Assembly: GCA_021603905.1 (NCBI GenBank)
Contig: BQIU01000006.1
Span: 34,708-98,707, forward strand
Source of the DNA: Nitrospirales bacterium
GTDB taxonomy: Bacteria > Nitrospirota > Nitrospiria > Nitrospirales > UBA8639
Reading direction: 5' to 3'
Length of the DNA: 64,000 nucleotides
The notes below the pieces were generated by a model that saw only the letters and a list, made by a program, of their open reading frames with translations, made no database searches and was not told where the DNA came from. Below are positions 27,587 to 37,769 of the stretch, piece by piece. The stretch's first letter is position 1. The number at the start of each line of letters is the position of its first letter. Position numbers and translations under genes: made by a program.

Positions 27587-28885
27587 ATGAAACATCTACA
27601 AAGTTTAATACCCAAGTTGTCGCTGAGTGTGGTGGATCAAGTACTTAATTCAGGGGGCAGTTTTTTCATTCAAGTTCTATTGGCCAGATGGCTCTCGGCA
27701 ACCGAATTTGGAACCTTTGTCGTAATGTTTTCACTGTTTTTACTTGTGTCATGTTTTTCGAATGGATTAATTCTTGAGCCAATGAGCGTGGTCGGTGCAT
27801 CTAAATATTCTCATTCTCTTCGATCCTATCTTTCAGTTGTGGTCAGGATTCACTTTGTTCTTCATGGTGCTCTATCGTCTTTGTTTTTGAGTATCTTATT
27901 CATTCTATACTTCTGTGGACTTGAGGCTGCAAGTGACTATATTGTGGTAGCCATGGTTAGTCCGTTTATCTTGTTTTTTTGGCTAGCACGACGAGCGTGT
28001 TATTTACACGGAAGTCCTTCCCTGGCAGTCGTTGGCAGTCTTGTCTATACCATCCTCGTTTTTTTAATATTGCTAGTCGCCAATGTTCGAGATTGGCTTT
28101 CCCCATTCATGGCATTTCTAGCAATGGGAATAAGTGGAGCCATTGCTGGATTATATCTGTTGTATCTTAATCACAGTAAGATCCATGAAAGCTCTGACTT
28201 AGCTTTAGATTTATCAAGCCACGCATCACAGTGGCGAATCTGGATCGAGCATTACGTCTTTGGTAAGTGGATTTTGATGGGGGCTATACCTAACTGGATC
28301 AATAAAGTGTCCTATATTCCTTTAATTGGAATGCTTCTTGGACTACCTCAAGCGGGTGCTTTCCGTGCGTTACAAAATCTTATCCTTCCCGTCCAACAAA
28401 CCTTAGTCGCACTAGGCGTTTTTTTTCTTCCCTGGTATTCCAAGAACAAACAAACAAAATCTCAAAATTTCATCAAGAACAATGGAAAATTTTTAGTCTT
28501 GATAAATGCCGTGTTTTCGATTGCCTACTTGCTACCCCTATATTACTGGGGAGAAGACATTCTTCAATGGTTATATCAACGAGACTATTATAGTTCGTTT
28601 GCACATATCATTCCGATATTTGTGGTTGTCGCTTTGATCGGAGGATTGAATCAGGCATGGAGTACTCTCCTAAAAGCTGTAGAATGGTCCTATGGAGTTT
28701 TTCAGGCAAGATGTTTTGGTGCAATTATGAGTGTGTTTGGAGGTTGGACGTTAATCACCTATTGGGGTGTTGGTGGCGCAGCGTTAGGATTGCTTGTAAG
28801 CTCAGTTGTGGAAGTGTTGGTTCTATATTTTGTAAAGAATAAAAAACTTGAAAATGCGCAACAAGAGAGCTATGCCAAAGTGTGA
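27587..28885 (+). CDS. Wzx-type lipid-linked oligosaccharide flippase
   Basis: 432 residues with about 12 membrane helices, the usual size of the MOP/PST family (Polysacc_synt). The N-terminus has FFIQVLLARWLSATEFGTFVVMFSLF, which matches the first two helices of such flippases (an ARWL-x-EFG pattern is common). Later GGLNQAWSTLLKAVE and GVGGAALGLLVSSVVEVLVLYFV fit the C-terminal helices. It would move the undecaprenyl-linked repeat unit across the inner membrane. It is the last gene of the plus-strand run before the convergent sulfotransferase. Confidence 0.83.
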   Translation: MKHLQSLIPKLSLSVVDQVLNSGGSFFIQVLLARWLSATEFGTFVVMFSLFLLVSCFSNGLILEPMSVVGASKYSHSLRSYLSVVVRIHFVLHGALSSLFLSILFILYFCGLEAASDYIVVAMVSPFILFFWLARRACYLHGSPSLAVVGSLVYTILVFLILLVANVRDWLSPFMAFLAMGISGAIAGLYLLYLNHSKIHESSDLALDLSSHASQWRIWIEHYVFGKWILMGAIPNWINKVSYIPLIGMLLGLPQAGAFRALQNLILPVQQTLVALGVFFLPWYSKNKQTKSQNFIKNNGKFLVLINAVFSIAYLLPLYYWGEDILQWLYQRDYYSSFAHIIPIFVVVALIGGLNQAWSTLLKAVEWSYGVFQARCFGAIMSVFGGWTLITYWGVGGAALGLLVSSVVEVLVLYFVKNKKLENAQQESYAKV

Positions 28886-29006
28886 ACTCCTCTCGAAACA
28901 AGTATATGATGGGGTTATTCAACTCAGGACAAAGATCAGAGCGGACCAAAGTAAATAAGCCTCCACGCGAGAAGATTAGGGTTCAAGAAGTATATGCACT
29001 TGTCGT

Positions 29007-29735
29007 TCAATTTCTTCGAGAAGGCGAAGTATCAAGAAACTCCCAATACAGTTGTTCAGCTTTTGTCAGCCAACGGCCAACAACTTCATTGTTTAGTTGC
29101 TCAACAATTTCTTTTTTCTTATTCTCTCGCTCCTCAGATGGACGTGCAACATGGGTTTCAGTAACGTGTTTTTTCCCTGTATCACGTTGATCGCGAGAGT
29201 CGAGATCATCAAAAACTTTTCTCACATTTTCATCCCGATGATCGAATGGAATAAACAACGTATCAAACTTCTCGTTTAACCGACTCACAACTTGACCGAA
29301 ATCAGTGGTGGCCTCCTCAAAAGTCACTGTCAGAAAAGAATTTCGAAACGGGAGAAGTGCTAAATGAAACTTTATATAGTATTTCAACCCATGCAATATG
29401 GAAATATGAGGATCACGTATTACGAGTGAAGACACCGCGTCTTTAGGGTTTCTAATTAAAAGCAAGGTCGGGACTTTGAGTTGAGCCGCCTTGATAACCT
29501 GACCTGATAAATGAAGATGTGTCGCAATATGCAGAGGATGGGGTTGCGAGATTGCAAAGGCTGCAACGGCAAAGGTATTGCCAGACCGAGGAAATCCTTC
29601 AATGACAATATGTGAGTCAGCCCTAACAAGTCTTTGGCGATTTTTTTCTTTTAGCGATAATAATGGAAGGATAATGGAAGGATAGGCCCCAAGCCAGTAG
29701 CGAGCCTGTAATGTGATAAACTTTAAAGGTGTCAT
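29007..29735 (-). CDS. Sulfotransferase-domain protein
   Basis: 242 residues, starting with an ATG at 29735. The 5'-phosphosulfate-binding loop is GFPRSGNTFAVAAF at about residues 48-61, and RNPKDAVSSLV further on is the typical 3'-phosphate-binding segment. The C-terminal region has DLDSRDQRDTGKKH. These are hallmarks of the PAPS-dependent sulfotransferase fold. It probably adds sulfate to a sugar hydroxyl of the EPS. The gene is convergent with the flippase gene and divergent from the first large beta-helix gene. A second sulfotransferase lies at 31743-32669. It is short, and the exact acceptor is unknown. Confidence 0.82.
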   Translation of the reverse strand: MTPLKFITLQARYWLGAYPSIILPLLSLKEKNRQRLVRADSHIVIEGFPRSGNTFAVAAFAISQPHPLHIATHLHLSGQVIKAAQLKVPTLLLIRNPKDAVSSLVIRDPHISILHGLKYYIKFHLALLPFRNSFLTVTFEEATTDFGQVVSRLNEKFDTLFIPFDHRDENVRKVFDDLDSRDQRDTGKKHVTETHVARPSEERENKKKEIVEQLNNEVVGRWLTKAEQLYWEFLDTSPSRRN

Positions 29736-29871
29736 AGAATGAATATTGGTATTACTGAGACGTGAATAATTACGAACGGTTTTTCCATTAGTGTATCGAG
29801 CAACTGTGTTGAGTCAATCACTCATTGGTCTAGTGCATTAGCTATGAAACCTCGAAAAAGAAGGGGATCCG

Positions 29872-31551
29872 ATGAACAAGCAATCTCTTCAGCGTATTTT
29901 CAAGGATATACTGATATGCCCGGTGGGACACGCTCATTCTGCTATGAAGCATAAGTGGTTTTTAGCTATTATTGTTGCAGGTTATTTGGGATTTTCAGTT
30001 CTTGCGATTTCTGCTCAAACTGGCGCTCCCGGTTGGTTGGAGACAGCCGTTCCGTCTATAACAGTTCATGTTAACCTACAACATCCGCGCGCATCAAATA
30101 CACATACTGGACTTGATAAACAACTTCCATTGAAATCAGTAAAACCTGCACTCAAGATTGCGATCCAGAATCGAAAGAAAGGGCTTGGAACTAAAATTCT
30201 CATTTATCCTGGTATATACAGGGAAAACCTCTCTCTGATGTTTCAAGAAAGTTCTGAGGGACTGTCTCCAATTATGTTGATAGCCAAAGAAAATGGGAAA
30301 AGTGTCATCTCAGGGTCCGATATCTGGACTGACTGGCATCAAGACAGCAGTGATACACTTTCCCATACCTGGCCTCATAACTGGGGCATGCGTCCTGTTC
30401 CAGAAGGTTGGCCAAGTCGTCTTAATATTTCAGAAATTGTACGAAGACGCGAAATGATATTTGTAAATGGTACACCACTAAATCAGGTCTTATCAGTTTC
30501 TGAACTTCGCCCCAGTTCGTTTTTCGTCGATGAACAAAACCATAAGGTGTATATCAAACTCTCAAAAGAAATGCCAGCCTCGCAGGTTACCATTGAGGTT
30601 GCCGTCCGTTCCGCATTATTGCGAGTCAGTCGAATCGAAAATTTTGTTATGAAAGGACTGAGGTTTCAACATGATACAACAGGCTTACAGGGTGGCGCAG
30701 TAAGCATAATGTCCTCACGCAATGTTCTGATTGAAGACTGTGAATTTATTTTCAACAATTGGTCTGGGTTAAGTCTCGCACGTGTTAAAAATATAACAAC
30801 AAGACGAAATGTTTTAAACTACAATGGGGCAATGGGGTGGGGAGGAATCTGGATTAAAAATCTGAGTTCTGTCGATGATGAAACATCTTACAATAATTGG
30901 CGTGGAGCATTGGGTGGGTTTTCGCGTTGGTCTATCGCAGGTGTCAAGCACATGCATGTCCATAATGCAACGTACGAGGGACAGAAGGCTATTGGTAATG
31001 CCACGAGAGGATTTTGGCTTGATACAGACAACAGTGGCATCGAAGTCAAAGATGCCTGTTGGTGCAAGAATTTAACGGATGGCGTGTTCCTTGAACTAAG
31101 TCAAGGACCAATTTCGATTCGAAATAGTACTATTTGTGACAATGGTGATTATGGTGTTGTGGCAAACAGTTCGAGTTCCGTCACGATAGAAGAAAACACT
31201 ATAACGAACAATGGAAAGTCACAAATCTTCATCACAGGCTCAGTTCAAAGAAAATCAAAAAATTGGGAATCCAATGATGAAATGCTTGTCAAAACAAAAG
31301 ATTGGACTATTGCGAATAATACTTTTCAAAGTCAAAAATCAGCGCTTCTTTCAACGCCAGAATGGAAGCATTTTCTTGGGTCATTGCATGCAGCAAATAA
31401 TGTGTGGCTAGAGGGAAGTGCTAAAGAAGTTTTTTCAATTGGCAAGACTCAAATGTCAATGGGGACATGGCAAGACAAAACTAGAATTAAATTCATTAAA
31501 AAAAATCATGGAATAAATGCTCAGAGAACGAAAAGGAAGGCTTGCCCGTAA
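29872..31551 (+). CDS. Secreted right-handed beta-helix protein, EPS-island paralogue 1
   Basis: 559 residues from the ATG at 29872, preceded by AAGAAGGGGA. An N-terminal polar extension of about 25 residues (MNKQSLQRIFKDI and on) precedes the hydrophobic signal segment FLAIIVAGYLGFSVLAIS. The mature part starts GAPGWLET and has the pectate-lyase-fold opening (KPALKIAIQ, ILIYPGIYRENL), the motif ISGSDIWTDW, and many beta-helix coils rich in N (NVLIEDCEFIFNNWSGL). It is clearly homologous to the proteins at 35964-37769 and 39530-41332, at about half identity by eye. It may be a lyase, epimerase or other EPS-modifying enzyme, but no catalytic residues can be assigned with confidence. Confidence 0.72.
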   Translation: MNKQSLQRIFKDILICPVGHAHSAMKHKWFLAIIVAGYLGFSVLAISAQTGAPGWLETAVPSITVHVNLQHPRASNTHTGLDKQLPLKSVKPALKIAIQNRKKGLGTKILIYPGIYRENLSLMFQESSEGLSPIMLIAKENGKSVISGSDIWTDWHQDSSDTLSHTWPHNWGMRPVPEGWPSRLNISEIVRRREMIFVNGTPLNQVLSVSELRPSSFFVDEQNHKVYIKLSKEMPASQVTIEVAVRSALLRVSRIENFVMKGLRFQHDTTGLQGGAVSIMSSRNVLIEDCEFIFNNWSGLSLARVKNITTRRNVLNYNGAMGWGGIWIKNLSSVDDETSYNNWRGALGGFSRWSIAGVKHMHVHNATYEGQKAIGNATRGFWLDTDNSGIEVKDACWCKNLTDGVFLELSQGPISIRNSTICDNGDYGVVANSSSSVTIEENTITNNGKSQIFITGSVQRKSKNWESNDEMLVKTKDWTIANNTFQSQKSALLSTPEWKHFLGSLHAANNVWLEGSAKEVFSIGKTQMSMGTWQDKTRIKFIKKNHGINAQRTKRKACP

Positions 31552-31742
31552 CATTGTCGGGCATATCACAAAATCATTTAATCACGAACACTGTTAGGCG
31601 TTGAATATTCATTGATTGTGGATCATTGCCCAACATGCTTATATGTAACAAAAAAATAGCATGTATTCTGGAAATAGCGATCAACGGTATACAGTTTTAG
31701 ATAGAGAAAGAGATCGTGTGCTCGGCCTCCCACATGCAAGAA

Positions 31743-32669
31743 TCAAATATAGCCATATCGCTTAAGAAGCGGCCAAGTCAAAAATGTTACGATAGCTCGA
31801 TCTTTTTGACTTAATTTTATTTTCCAGACCTCGTCCTCTTTGATATGAACATCACCATCGTGAAATCGAGAAGGATTGCCAGAGACACTATGTGTGATAG
31901 CTAAGCGAACATCCCGTTCGCTCACAAATGGGAGTTGATCTGGTTCCTCTTCAATGAAGGTTAATATTCTTTTGATTTCGTACTGAGGGTTCATGACGAA
32001 GTCTTCATATCGTAAGAAAAAATAATGTGCTGTTTTAGATTTTAATAATTCTGCTGACAGATTATCGAGCATCCAATGCACAGAACTTGAATGTGTCGAT
32101 ATCGTGGGCATGTAGGAAAGTTGTTTCGCCGTTGGCTCGTAAGCCTTCTGTCTTGTCCATGAATAAGCCGAGGCTCTACTATCGCGAACTAAGTGGAGCG
32201 TATAAAGCTTAACATTTGGAATTTGAGCAAGCACATGACCATGGACCCGCTTAGAGGAGTCGATAATTACGGTCGCACCAGTTGATTTACGAATTATCGA
32301 ATATAACTGCCCAAGAAATTCTCCATAAGTTTTCGTACGTTGCTGAAATTTCATTGAACAGTTAAGGGCATGAAGAGGAATGTGACGAAAACGCGACACT
32401 GAATTTCTTAGGTCAAGAAGATGACTAATTGTTTGTTCGTCAAATGTTGTTGGATGATTACCAATGACATGGCTCCAAAAATCACAGTTTTGTAAAGGGA
32501 CTTGGCAGGCACATAACTGATTTAATTGAATTCCACGATCCAATAAATAATGGACTTCGCCAATATCACAAAACTGGTGAATGCTTCCTAATATCGTTCC
32601 GAGAAGCGTACTTCCACTTCTTCCTGCGCCTGCTATGTAGAGAACTTTCGTGGGATCGATATTGTCCAT
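31743..32669 (-). CDS. Sulfotransferase-family protein
   Basis: 308 residues from the ATG at 32669, chosen because AGGA lies 8 bases upstream; an ATG at 32675 is nearly as good. The PAPS 5'-phosphosulfate loop is GAGRSGSTLLGTILG close to the N-terminus, and the 3'-phosphate segment is LHLVRDSRASAYSW. The region FLRYEDFVMNP is also typical of the family. It probably sulfates the polysaccharide or a glycolipid intermediate. It lies at the downstream end of the minus-strand EPS run after the GT4 gene. Confidence 0.85.
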   Translation of the reverse strand: MDNIDPTKVLYIAGAGRSGSTLLGTILGSIHQFCDIGEVHYLLDRGIQLNQLCACQVPLQNCDFWSHVIGNHPTTFDEQTISHLLDLRNSVSRFRHIPLHALNCSMKFQQRTKTYGEFLGQLYSIIRKSTGATVIIDSSKRVHGHVLAQIPNVKLYTLHLVRDSRASAYSWTRQKAYEPTAKQLSYMPTISTHSSSVHWMLDNLSAELLKSKTAHYFFLRYEDFVMNPQYEIKRILTFIEEEPDQLPFVSERDVRLAITHSVSGNPSRFHDGDVHIKEDEVWKIKLSQKDRAIVTFLTWPLLKRYGYI

Positions 32670-32946
32670 AATCATGGTCCTGATAAAAACGATAGAAGAG
32701 AGTTATGTCGACTGATCAACTATCAAAGTCTCAGCGGTTTGCAGCCACTAGCCGTAGACGGATGCTTTTCGACAAGGAGGGTCTTGCCAAGCAAGGACTT
32801 CAGGTCAACTGCTTATGGATGTGTGATTGACAAATGGAATTTCCTGAAAGTCTCTATACGTAAATCTACTTGATCAGTTTGAGTTCGCGGCTTAGCAGTA
32901 GAAATTCATGTCTTAACACAGAGGCAGCCTGCCACTTAAATCTTTC

Positions 32947-34149
32947 CTAGGGTATATGAACAGGACAAACCTGAGAGTCTAAAATACGCTGATAAATACT
33001 CAAAAGTCGATCGTGATTTGTTTTGGCGCTGTATTTTTCTTCATACTCTCTGCGACAGTGTTCTCGCATACTTTGAAGAATCTTTGGATTAGAAAATGCC
33101 CATTCGACTTTTCTGGCCATATCTTCCGGGTCACCTGAACAAAAGTGAACGCCAGTGTATCGATCTTTGACCAACGACGCCATACTACCGTGGTTACTGG
33201 ATACAATTGGTAGTCCGACTGCATAGGCCTCAAGAATTGTCATGGGAAGATTCTCATAGCAAATTGAAGGAAAAACTAAGAAGGATGCGTCCTTCATAAG
33301 TGTAAATATTTCGCTGCGAGTTTTTTTGCCAAGCCATGTAATATTTGCACATTGCTCAACAAAGGACTGTACCATTTCTGCAAGAGGTCCGTCTCCAACA
33401 ATTATAAGCGAATATGGTAATGATGCATTCTGTAATCTTTCCCATCCTTCTAAAAGCGTTTTTACACCTTTTTCAGTTGAGAGTCTCCCAACAAATAGAG
33501 CATACCTTCCCTGCGGTGGAGAAATTGAGTAACCCGGATCTGGTGAAATAAAATTACCTTTAACAATAACTTTATTTTCTGGCAACCCACTGCTAATAAA
33601 TTTTGAGCGTGAAAACTCTGTTAAGGTAATGAACATATTGACTTTTCGCAACCATGTTTTCCGAAATCGATGAAACGTAAGCATCGCAGCAAGTCCAGCA
33701 CTTGTGAGTGTGCTATCTCGATAGCATGCATGAAGGATCCCAGGCCAAGGGATGACTTTATGCAGGCAATCTTCACAGACTTGGCCATTCCGAATAAAAT
33801 TTGAATTTAAGCAAAACAAGCGGAAGTTATGAAGCGTTTGGACAACTGGAACTCCGTGAGATTGAGCCGCATAATAACATCCCGGTGATACGAGAGGAAA
33901 TGTATTGTGAAAATGCGCAATGTCTGGTCGATGCTCTTGGATTAAATTGCTAATTTCTTGGTATGTTTGACTATTCCAAAACATTGAGCGTGCAAGACGT
34001 AACTTGGAGTAGTCATGAATGACATCATTATGCACCGTGTATTGTACAACACGGTGTCCGTTTTCTTTTAGGAGATTCGCTTCAGCAGCGAAAACTTGGT
34101 CCTCACCGCCGGCTTGCTGATAGTAATTGTGAATGAGTAGGACATTCAT
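32947..34149 (-). CDS. GT4-family glycosyltransferase
   Basis: 400 residues from the ATG at 34149; a GTG at 34185 would add 12 residues before the family's usual start (MNVLLIHNYYQQAGGED). GT-B fold: N-terminal acceptor domain with FHNTFPLVSPGCYYAA, then the C-terminal nucleotide-sugar domain with YALFVGRLSTEKGVKTLLEGW and the E-x7-E motif in CYENLPMTILEAYA. It resembles retaining transferases that use GDP- or UDP-sugars in the cytoplasm. A cluster of cysteines (NGQVCEDCLHKV) after FCLNSNF is common in a GT4 subgroup. Its start overlaps the end of the O-antigen ligase gene, so the two are coupled. Confidence 0.9.
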   Translation of the reverse strand: MNVLLIHNYYQQAGGEDQVFAAEANLLKENGHRVVQYTVHNDVIHDYSKLRLARSMFWNSQTYQEISNLIQEHRPDIAHFHNTFPLVSPGCYYAAQSHGVPVVQTLHNFRLFCLNSNFIRNGQVCEDCLHKVIPWPGILHACYRDSTLTSAGLAAMLTFHRFRKTWLRKVNMFITLTEFSRSKFISSGLPENKVIVKGNFISPDPGYSISPPQGRYALFVGRLSTEKGVKTLLEGWERLQNASLPYSLIIVGDGPLAEMVQSFVEQCANITWLGKKTRSEIFTLMKDASFLVFPSICYENLPMTILEAYAVGLPIVSSNHGSMASLVKDRYTGVHFCSGDPEDMARKVEWAFSNPKILQSMREHCRREYEEKYSAKTNHDRLLSIYQRILDSQVCPVHIP

Positions 34150-35587
34150 GATTTTGAGAGGGTTTCGACCTTCGTAAAAATTCACTATAGCCGACTATTA
34201 ACAAAAATGGCAGAGAAGGATGCCAAATAAAGGCAGATTCAAATATCGATCTTACCGATGTTACTCCAAATACTACAATCGCCTCTGTCGTTAACAGTGT
34301 AAAAGCAGATTGGTTATTCCAAGAAAGCGCTTGAAAGAAAAGAATTTTCCAAAGCCACAAGACAGAGCCCAGTACGAGTAGAATCCCTGGTATTCCCAGT
34401 CCTACAAGCAGTTCCATCCATGTGCTGTGGAGTGAGGCAGTTTTTTCAAACCCTTGATTCGCTAAGACGAGAAATCGTCCAGCCGCATAGGCACCAAATC
34501 CAGAAAACGGTTGTTCAAGAAATGCGTCCCAGGCCCCAGCCCACCAAATGGTTCGTCCAGTCAAAGAACTGACTTGCTCGGTGCTTTGTCCTCTTTGAAA
34601 AAAGTCTGTCAAAATCGAAGTGGCAGGGGTAAGGGTTAACACGATTGCAAGTATGAGAGGCGAGAGAAATATAATTCCAAACCGTTTTTGGACAAGTAGT
34701 AGTAAGAAAATTGCAACAAAAAACCCGCCGAAAGCTGATCTCGTTTGAGAGGCAATCAGAGTAAGAAGTCCGAATCCAAATATAAGAAGATAGATAGTTT
34801 TTCTTTGTGAAAAATTTTGGGAATAATACAGATAGCGGGTCAAGAAAACTGAAGCGACTATAGCACTAAGTTCTCCAACATTATTGGAACTGATCATCGG
34901 GAAAACACCTTTAATTTGCATCCCTGAAGAACCAACATCCAAAGAAAGAGCTTCTGTTGGCCAAATCAAAACACCGACCCATGTCGTGCACAGTAAGCCA
35001 ATTAATAATAACCATGTCCAATCAAATAAACTTTTCATTTGTTGATACGTTCGAAACTGATTCACGATGCAAGCCAGCAGCGCAAGGTCGATAAAATATT
35101 CAATAGACTTATAGAGCGTCCAGCCAGGATAGACTGACCAGATAGTTGAAGCCAAAGAAAATAAAGAATAGAGACCTAAAAGCCCTAACGGGCCTCGTGA
35201 GAGAGTGGAAGGCCAATCGACGTGCTTGAACGTTAATTGGTAAATGACGATAATTCCGATAATTGCGACTAAAAAGATGCGATAGAGCGCCCAAGCATCA
35301 AGAGGATTTTCTGAGGAAGATGTTGCATCGCGTATTCGAAACCCAAGTCCACTCAATAACGATAGAAACCATAACCAATGCCAGAGATTGAGGCAGGTCC
35401 ATAGATGTTTCAGTTTTGAAAGTAGAAGTGGAAATGCCCAGAATACCAGGAAAAATAGTATGGTCCCACCAGCCAGGAACACAATAAAATAGTCGAATTG
35501 TAATTGTAAGAAGCCAAGTAAGCCTCCAAGAGCAATCCAAAAAATAAATGAATACTTCTGTTGCGAACCTAAATTAGAAAACATCAA
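34103..35587 (-). CDS. O-antigen ligase/polymerase-family membrane protein
   Basis: 494 residues with about 11-12 membrane helices and one large periplasmic loop. The Wzy_C/WaaL core is visible: LLTLIASQTRSAFGGFFVAIFLLLL, then SSLTGRTIWWAGAWDAFLEQPFSGFGAYAAG, and ASLHSTWMELLVGLGIPGILLVL, the H of the periplasmic loop being conserved in the family. In this context it is probably the polymerase of repeat units (Wzy role) rather than an LPS ligase, because no other Wzy candidate is seen. The overlap of its 3' end with the GT4 gene suggests co-translation. Confidence 0.85.
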   Translation of the reverse strand: MMFSNLGSQQKYSFIFWIALGGLLGFLQLQFDYFIVFLAGGTILFFLVFWAFPLLLSKLKHLWTCLNLWHWLWFLSLLSGLGFRIRDATSSSENPLDAWALYRIFLVAIIGIIVIYQLTFKHVDWPSTLSRGPLGLLGLYSLFSLASTIWSVYPGWTLYKSIEYFIDLALLACIVNQFRTYQQMKSLFDWTWLLLIGLLCTTWVGVLIWPTEALSLDVGSSGMQIKGVFPMISSNNVGELSAIVASVFLTRYLYYSQNFSQRKTIYLLIFGFGLLTLIASQTRSAFGGFFVAIFLLLLVQKRFGIIFLSPLILAIVLTLTPATSILTDFFQRGQSTEQVSSLTGRTIWWAGAWDAFLEQPFSGFGAYAAGRFLVLANQGFEKTASLHSTWMELLVGLGIPGILLVLGSVLWLWKILFFQALSWNNQSAFTLLTTEAIVVFGVTSVRSIFESAFIWHPSLPFLLIVGYSEFLRRSKPSQNHECPTHSQLLSASRR

Positions 35588-35963
35588 AAATGTACAAGGG
35601 TATAAGGCTTACATATGAATGTTTTAACAGTGTAGAACGATGTCAGAAAGAATAGCAATTGGGGTTAATGTTCTTCTGATGAGAAAATACGTACATTAAA
35701 AACATGAAATAGAGGATAAAGAGGCCTCATTAAAAATTTCAACTAATTGTTCTGGCTTGCCGAGACACTTTTGGGACTATACGGTACAAATTGTGTTGAT
35801 ATTTGTGCGTATAGTAAGACTTCAATTACAAGGGTTTAAGTCATCACTATAACGAAAGGTCTTCGACTGTAGAAGGATGGTCGAGGTAGGCGTAAGCATG
35901 AAGAGGGTTAATCTAGATCATCAATTTGGGGAATTCGTTTTAATTCTCCTGCTCATGCGTCCA
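35588..35963. other. Intergenic region between beta-helix and ligase genes
   Basis: 376 bases with no supported gene. It holds the upstream region of the ligase gene and the downstream region of a beta-helix gene, both on the minus strand. I could not place a promoter or terminator. Confidence 0.35.
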
Positions 35964-37769
35964 TCACTGACATGTTGGTTGATTCAGATTCAAGGGCAGG
36001 ATTGAGTGCGAGTCGACATCAATTTGCATTTGCTGTTGCCATTCAGAAAGAGAAAGGTGAGAAAGACTCCCTTCTCTTCCTAATCCAAACACCTTGTCGG
36101 TGTTTCTAGCATGCCAGATATTATCATTAGAATAGAGCGTTTCAAAAAAGTGCTCCCAATGAGGCAGCGAGAAAAGCGCCTGCGTTGCACCGAACATCAC
36201 ATTCCCAATCATTGTCCAATCTTCTGTACGAACATCAACTTTTTCACCAGACTCCCAATTGACTATGGTCCGAACTTTTGCGCCAGTAATATGTATAGGA
36301 TAATTTTCATTATTCGCTAACACGTTGTTTCGTAGCATAATGCGTCGGCCGGTGTTCACTAAGAGACCATATCCTTGGTTACTGCAAATTCTACTATTTT
36401 CAATTCGTATGGGGCCTGGACTTGCCTCGATTTTAAGTCCGTCCGTTAAATTCTCACATAGACAGGCTCGATTAATGACAATGTCAATATTATCAGCGTC
36501 CAACCAAAGTCCACGTGTCAGATTGTTTGTTGCGATAACGTGATTGTAGGTGGCATCATGTATATGCAAGTGCTTGATCCCTGCAGCATCCCATCGAAGA
36601 AAATTACCTTGTTTCCCGCGCCAGTTATTAAATGAACTGGTGTCATTTTCGGACAATAAAGATTTTACCCATATCCCCTTCCATCCCGTTCCGCCATTCC
36701 GATGCATGACGTTTCGGCGTGTGGTGACATTCTGGATCCGTGCGAATCCTAATCCTGTCCAATTATTCAACACAAAGCGATTGTCTTCAATAAGAATGTT
36801 TTTTGATCCAGAAATGTGGACGGCTCCTTTCTGGCCGATGGCAGAAGCGGCATGCTGAAACTGCAACCCTTGGATGACAAAATTCTCCATTCGGTACAGT
36901 TGTACAAGTTGTGACCTTGTGGCGACTTCGATAATCGATTTGTCTATGATCGTTCCCAGGGGGGGAGATACAAACACAGTTTTTGTCTTTTCTGAGATAT
37001 AAAACGTATTGGGGCGCAATTCCGATAACGCGAGAACTTGCTCAAGACGTTCACCATTTACCAAAATCATTTCTTTTCGTTGAATGATCGGATTAATAGG
37101 CACTGCCGCATGCCATGTCGCAAGAACTGGTTGCAATCCCCACGCATATGGCCAGGAATGGGTGTAAATATTGTTGGGAGTTCTTTTCCAATTGTCCCAA
37201 ATATCAGACCCTGAGATAATTGTTTTCCCTGGATTATCCTGACGTGCACGCATGATAATCGGTGGACCACCTTTTCTCTGTGCGAGTCCAACTTCAATTG
37301 TTTCTCGATAAGTACCCGGGTAAATAAGCACTTCCGTACTGACACCTTGGTGACGACTGACCACCGCTAATCGCATAGCTTTGGCGATTGTTAGTAATGG
37401 AGATGTTCGCTCTAATCCTGAATTTTCGTCGTTTGCGTTAGGATGCCGGTTATTAACGTGCAGAGTTTGATCAACAGTTACATGACTTAACCAATTTGAT
37501 GCTCCGGTATTAGCAAATGAGATTTGACTCTCAAAAGTCATGAATGTAAAGAGTAACCCTATTGAGAGGATTTTCATGATCTTGAGTTGGGGAGGGTAAA
37601 GTACGGAGTCGAGAAAATTGACAGTGGTGAATTGTGTTGGTAGTTGCACACTTTCAAAGTTTGTACGAACGTGACTCAGAAAAGTAAAAGTTCTTGAACT
37701 CTTTTCTTGCCAATACGTCTTTGCTATTTTGACGGGTTGTGATTGAGAACTATACTGCTCTGATGTCAT
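35964..37769 (-). CDS. Secreted right-handed beta-helix protein, EPS-island paralogue 2
   Basis: 601 residues from the ATG at 37769. If this start is right, about 64 mainly polar residues precede the signal segment MKILSIGLLFTFMTFESQISFA; an ATG at 37577 would remove them. Neither start has a convincing ribosome site, but paralogue 3 has a similar extension with a good site. The mature part starts NTGASNWLSH and has YPGTYRETIEV, IISGSDIWDNW and Asn-rich coils. By eye it is about 70% identical to paralogue 3 across the C-terminal half, so they are recent duplicates. Function is probably EPS modification or breakdown in the periplasm. Confidence 0.72.
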   Translation of the reverse strand: MTSEQYSSQSQPVKIAKTYWQEKSSRTFTFLSHVRTNFESVQLPTQFTTVNFLDSVLYPPQLKIMKILSIGLLFTFMTFESQISFANTGASNWLSHVTVDQTLHVNNRHPNANDENSGLERTSPLLTIAKAMRLAVVSRHQGVSTEVLIYPGTYRETIEVGLAQRKGGPPIIMRARQDNPGKTIISGSDIWDNWKRTPNNIYTHSWPYAWGLQPVLATWHAAVPINPIIQRKEMILVNGERLEQVLALSELRPNTFYISEKTKTVFVSPPLGTIIDKSIIEVATRSQLVQLYRMENFVIQGLQFQHAASAIGQKGAVHISGSKNILIEDNRFVLNNWTGLGFARIQNVTTRRNVMHRNGGTGWKGIWVKSLLSENDTSSFNNWRGKQGNFLRWDAAGIKHLHIHDATYNHVIATNNLTRGLWLDADNIDIVINRACLCENLTDGLKIEASPGPIRIENSRICSNQGYGLLVNTGRRIMLRNNVLANNENYPIHITGAKVRTIVNWESGEKVDVRTEDWTMIGNVMFGATQALFSLPHWEHFFETLYSNDNIWHARNTDKVFGLGREGSLSHLSLSEWQQQMQIDVDSHSILPLNLNQPTCQ

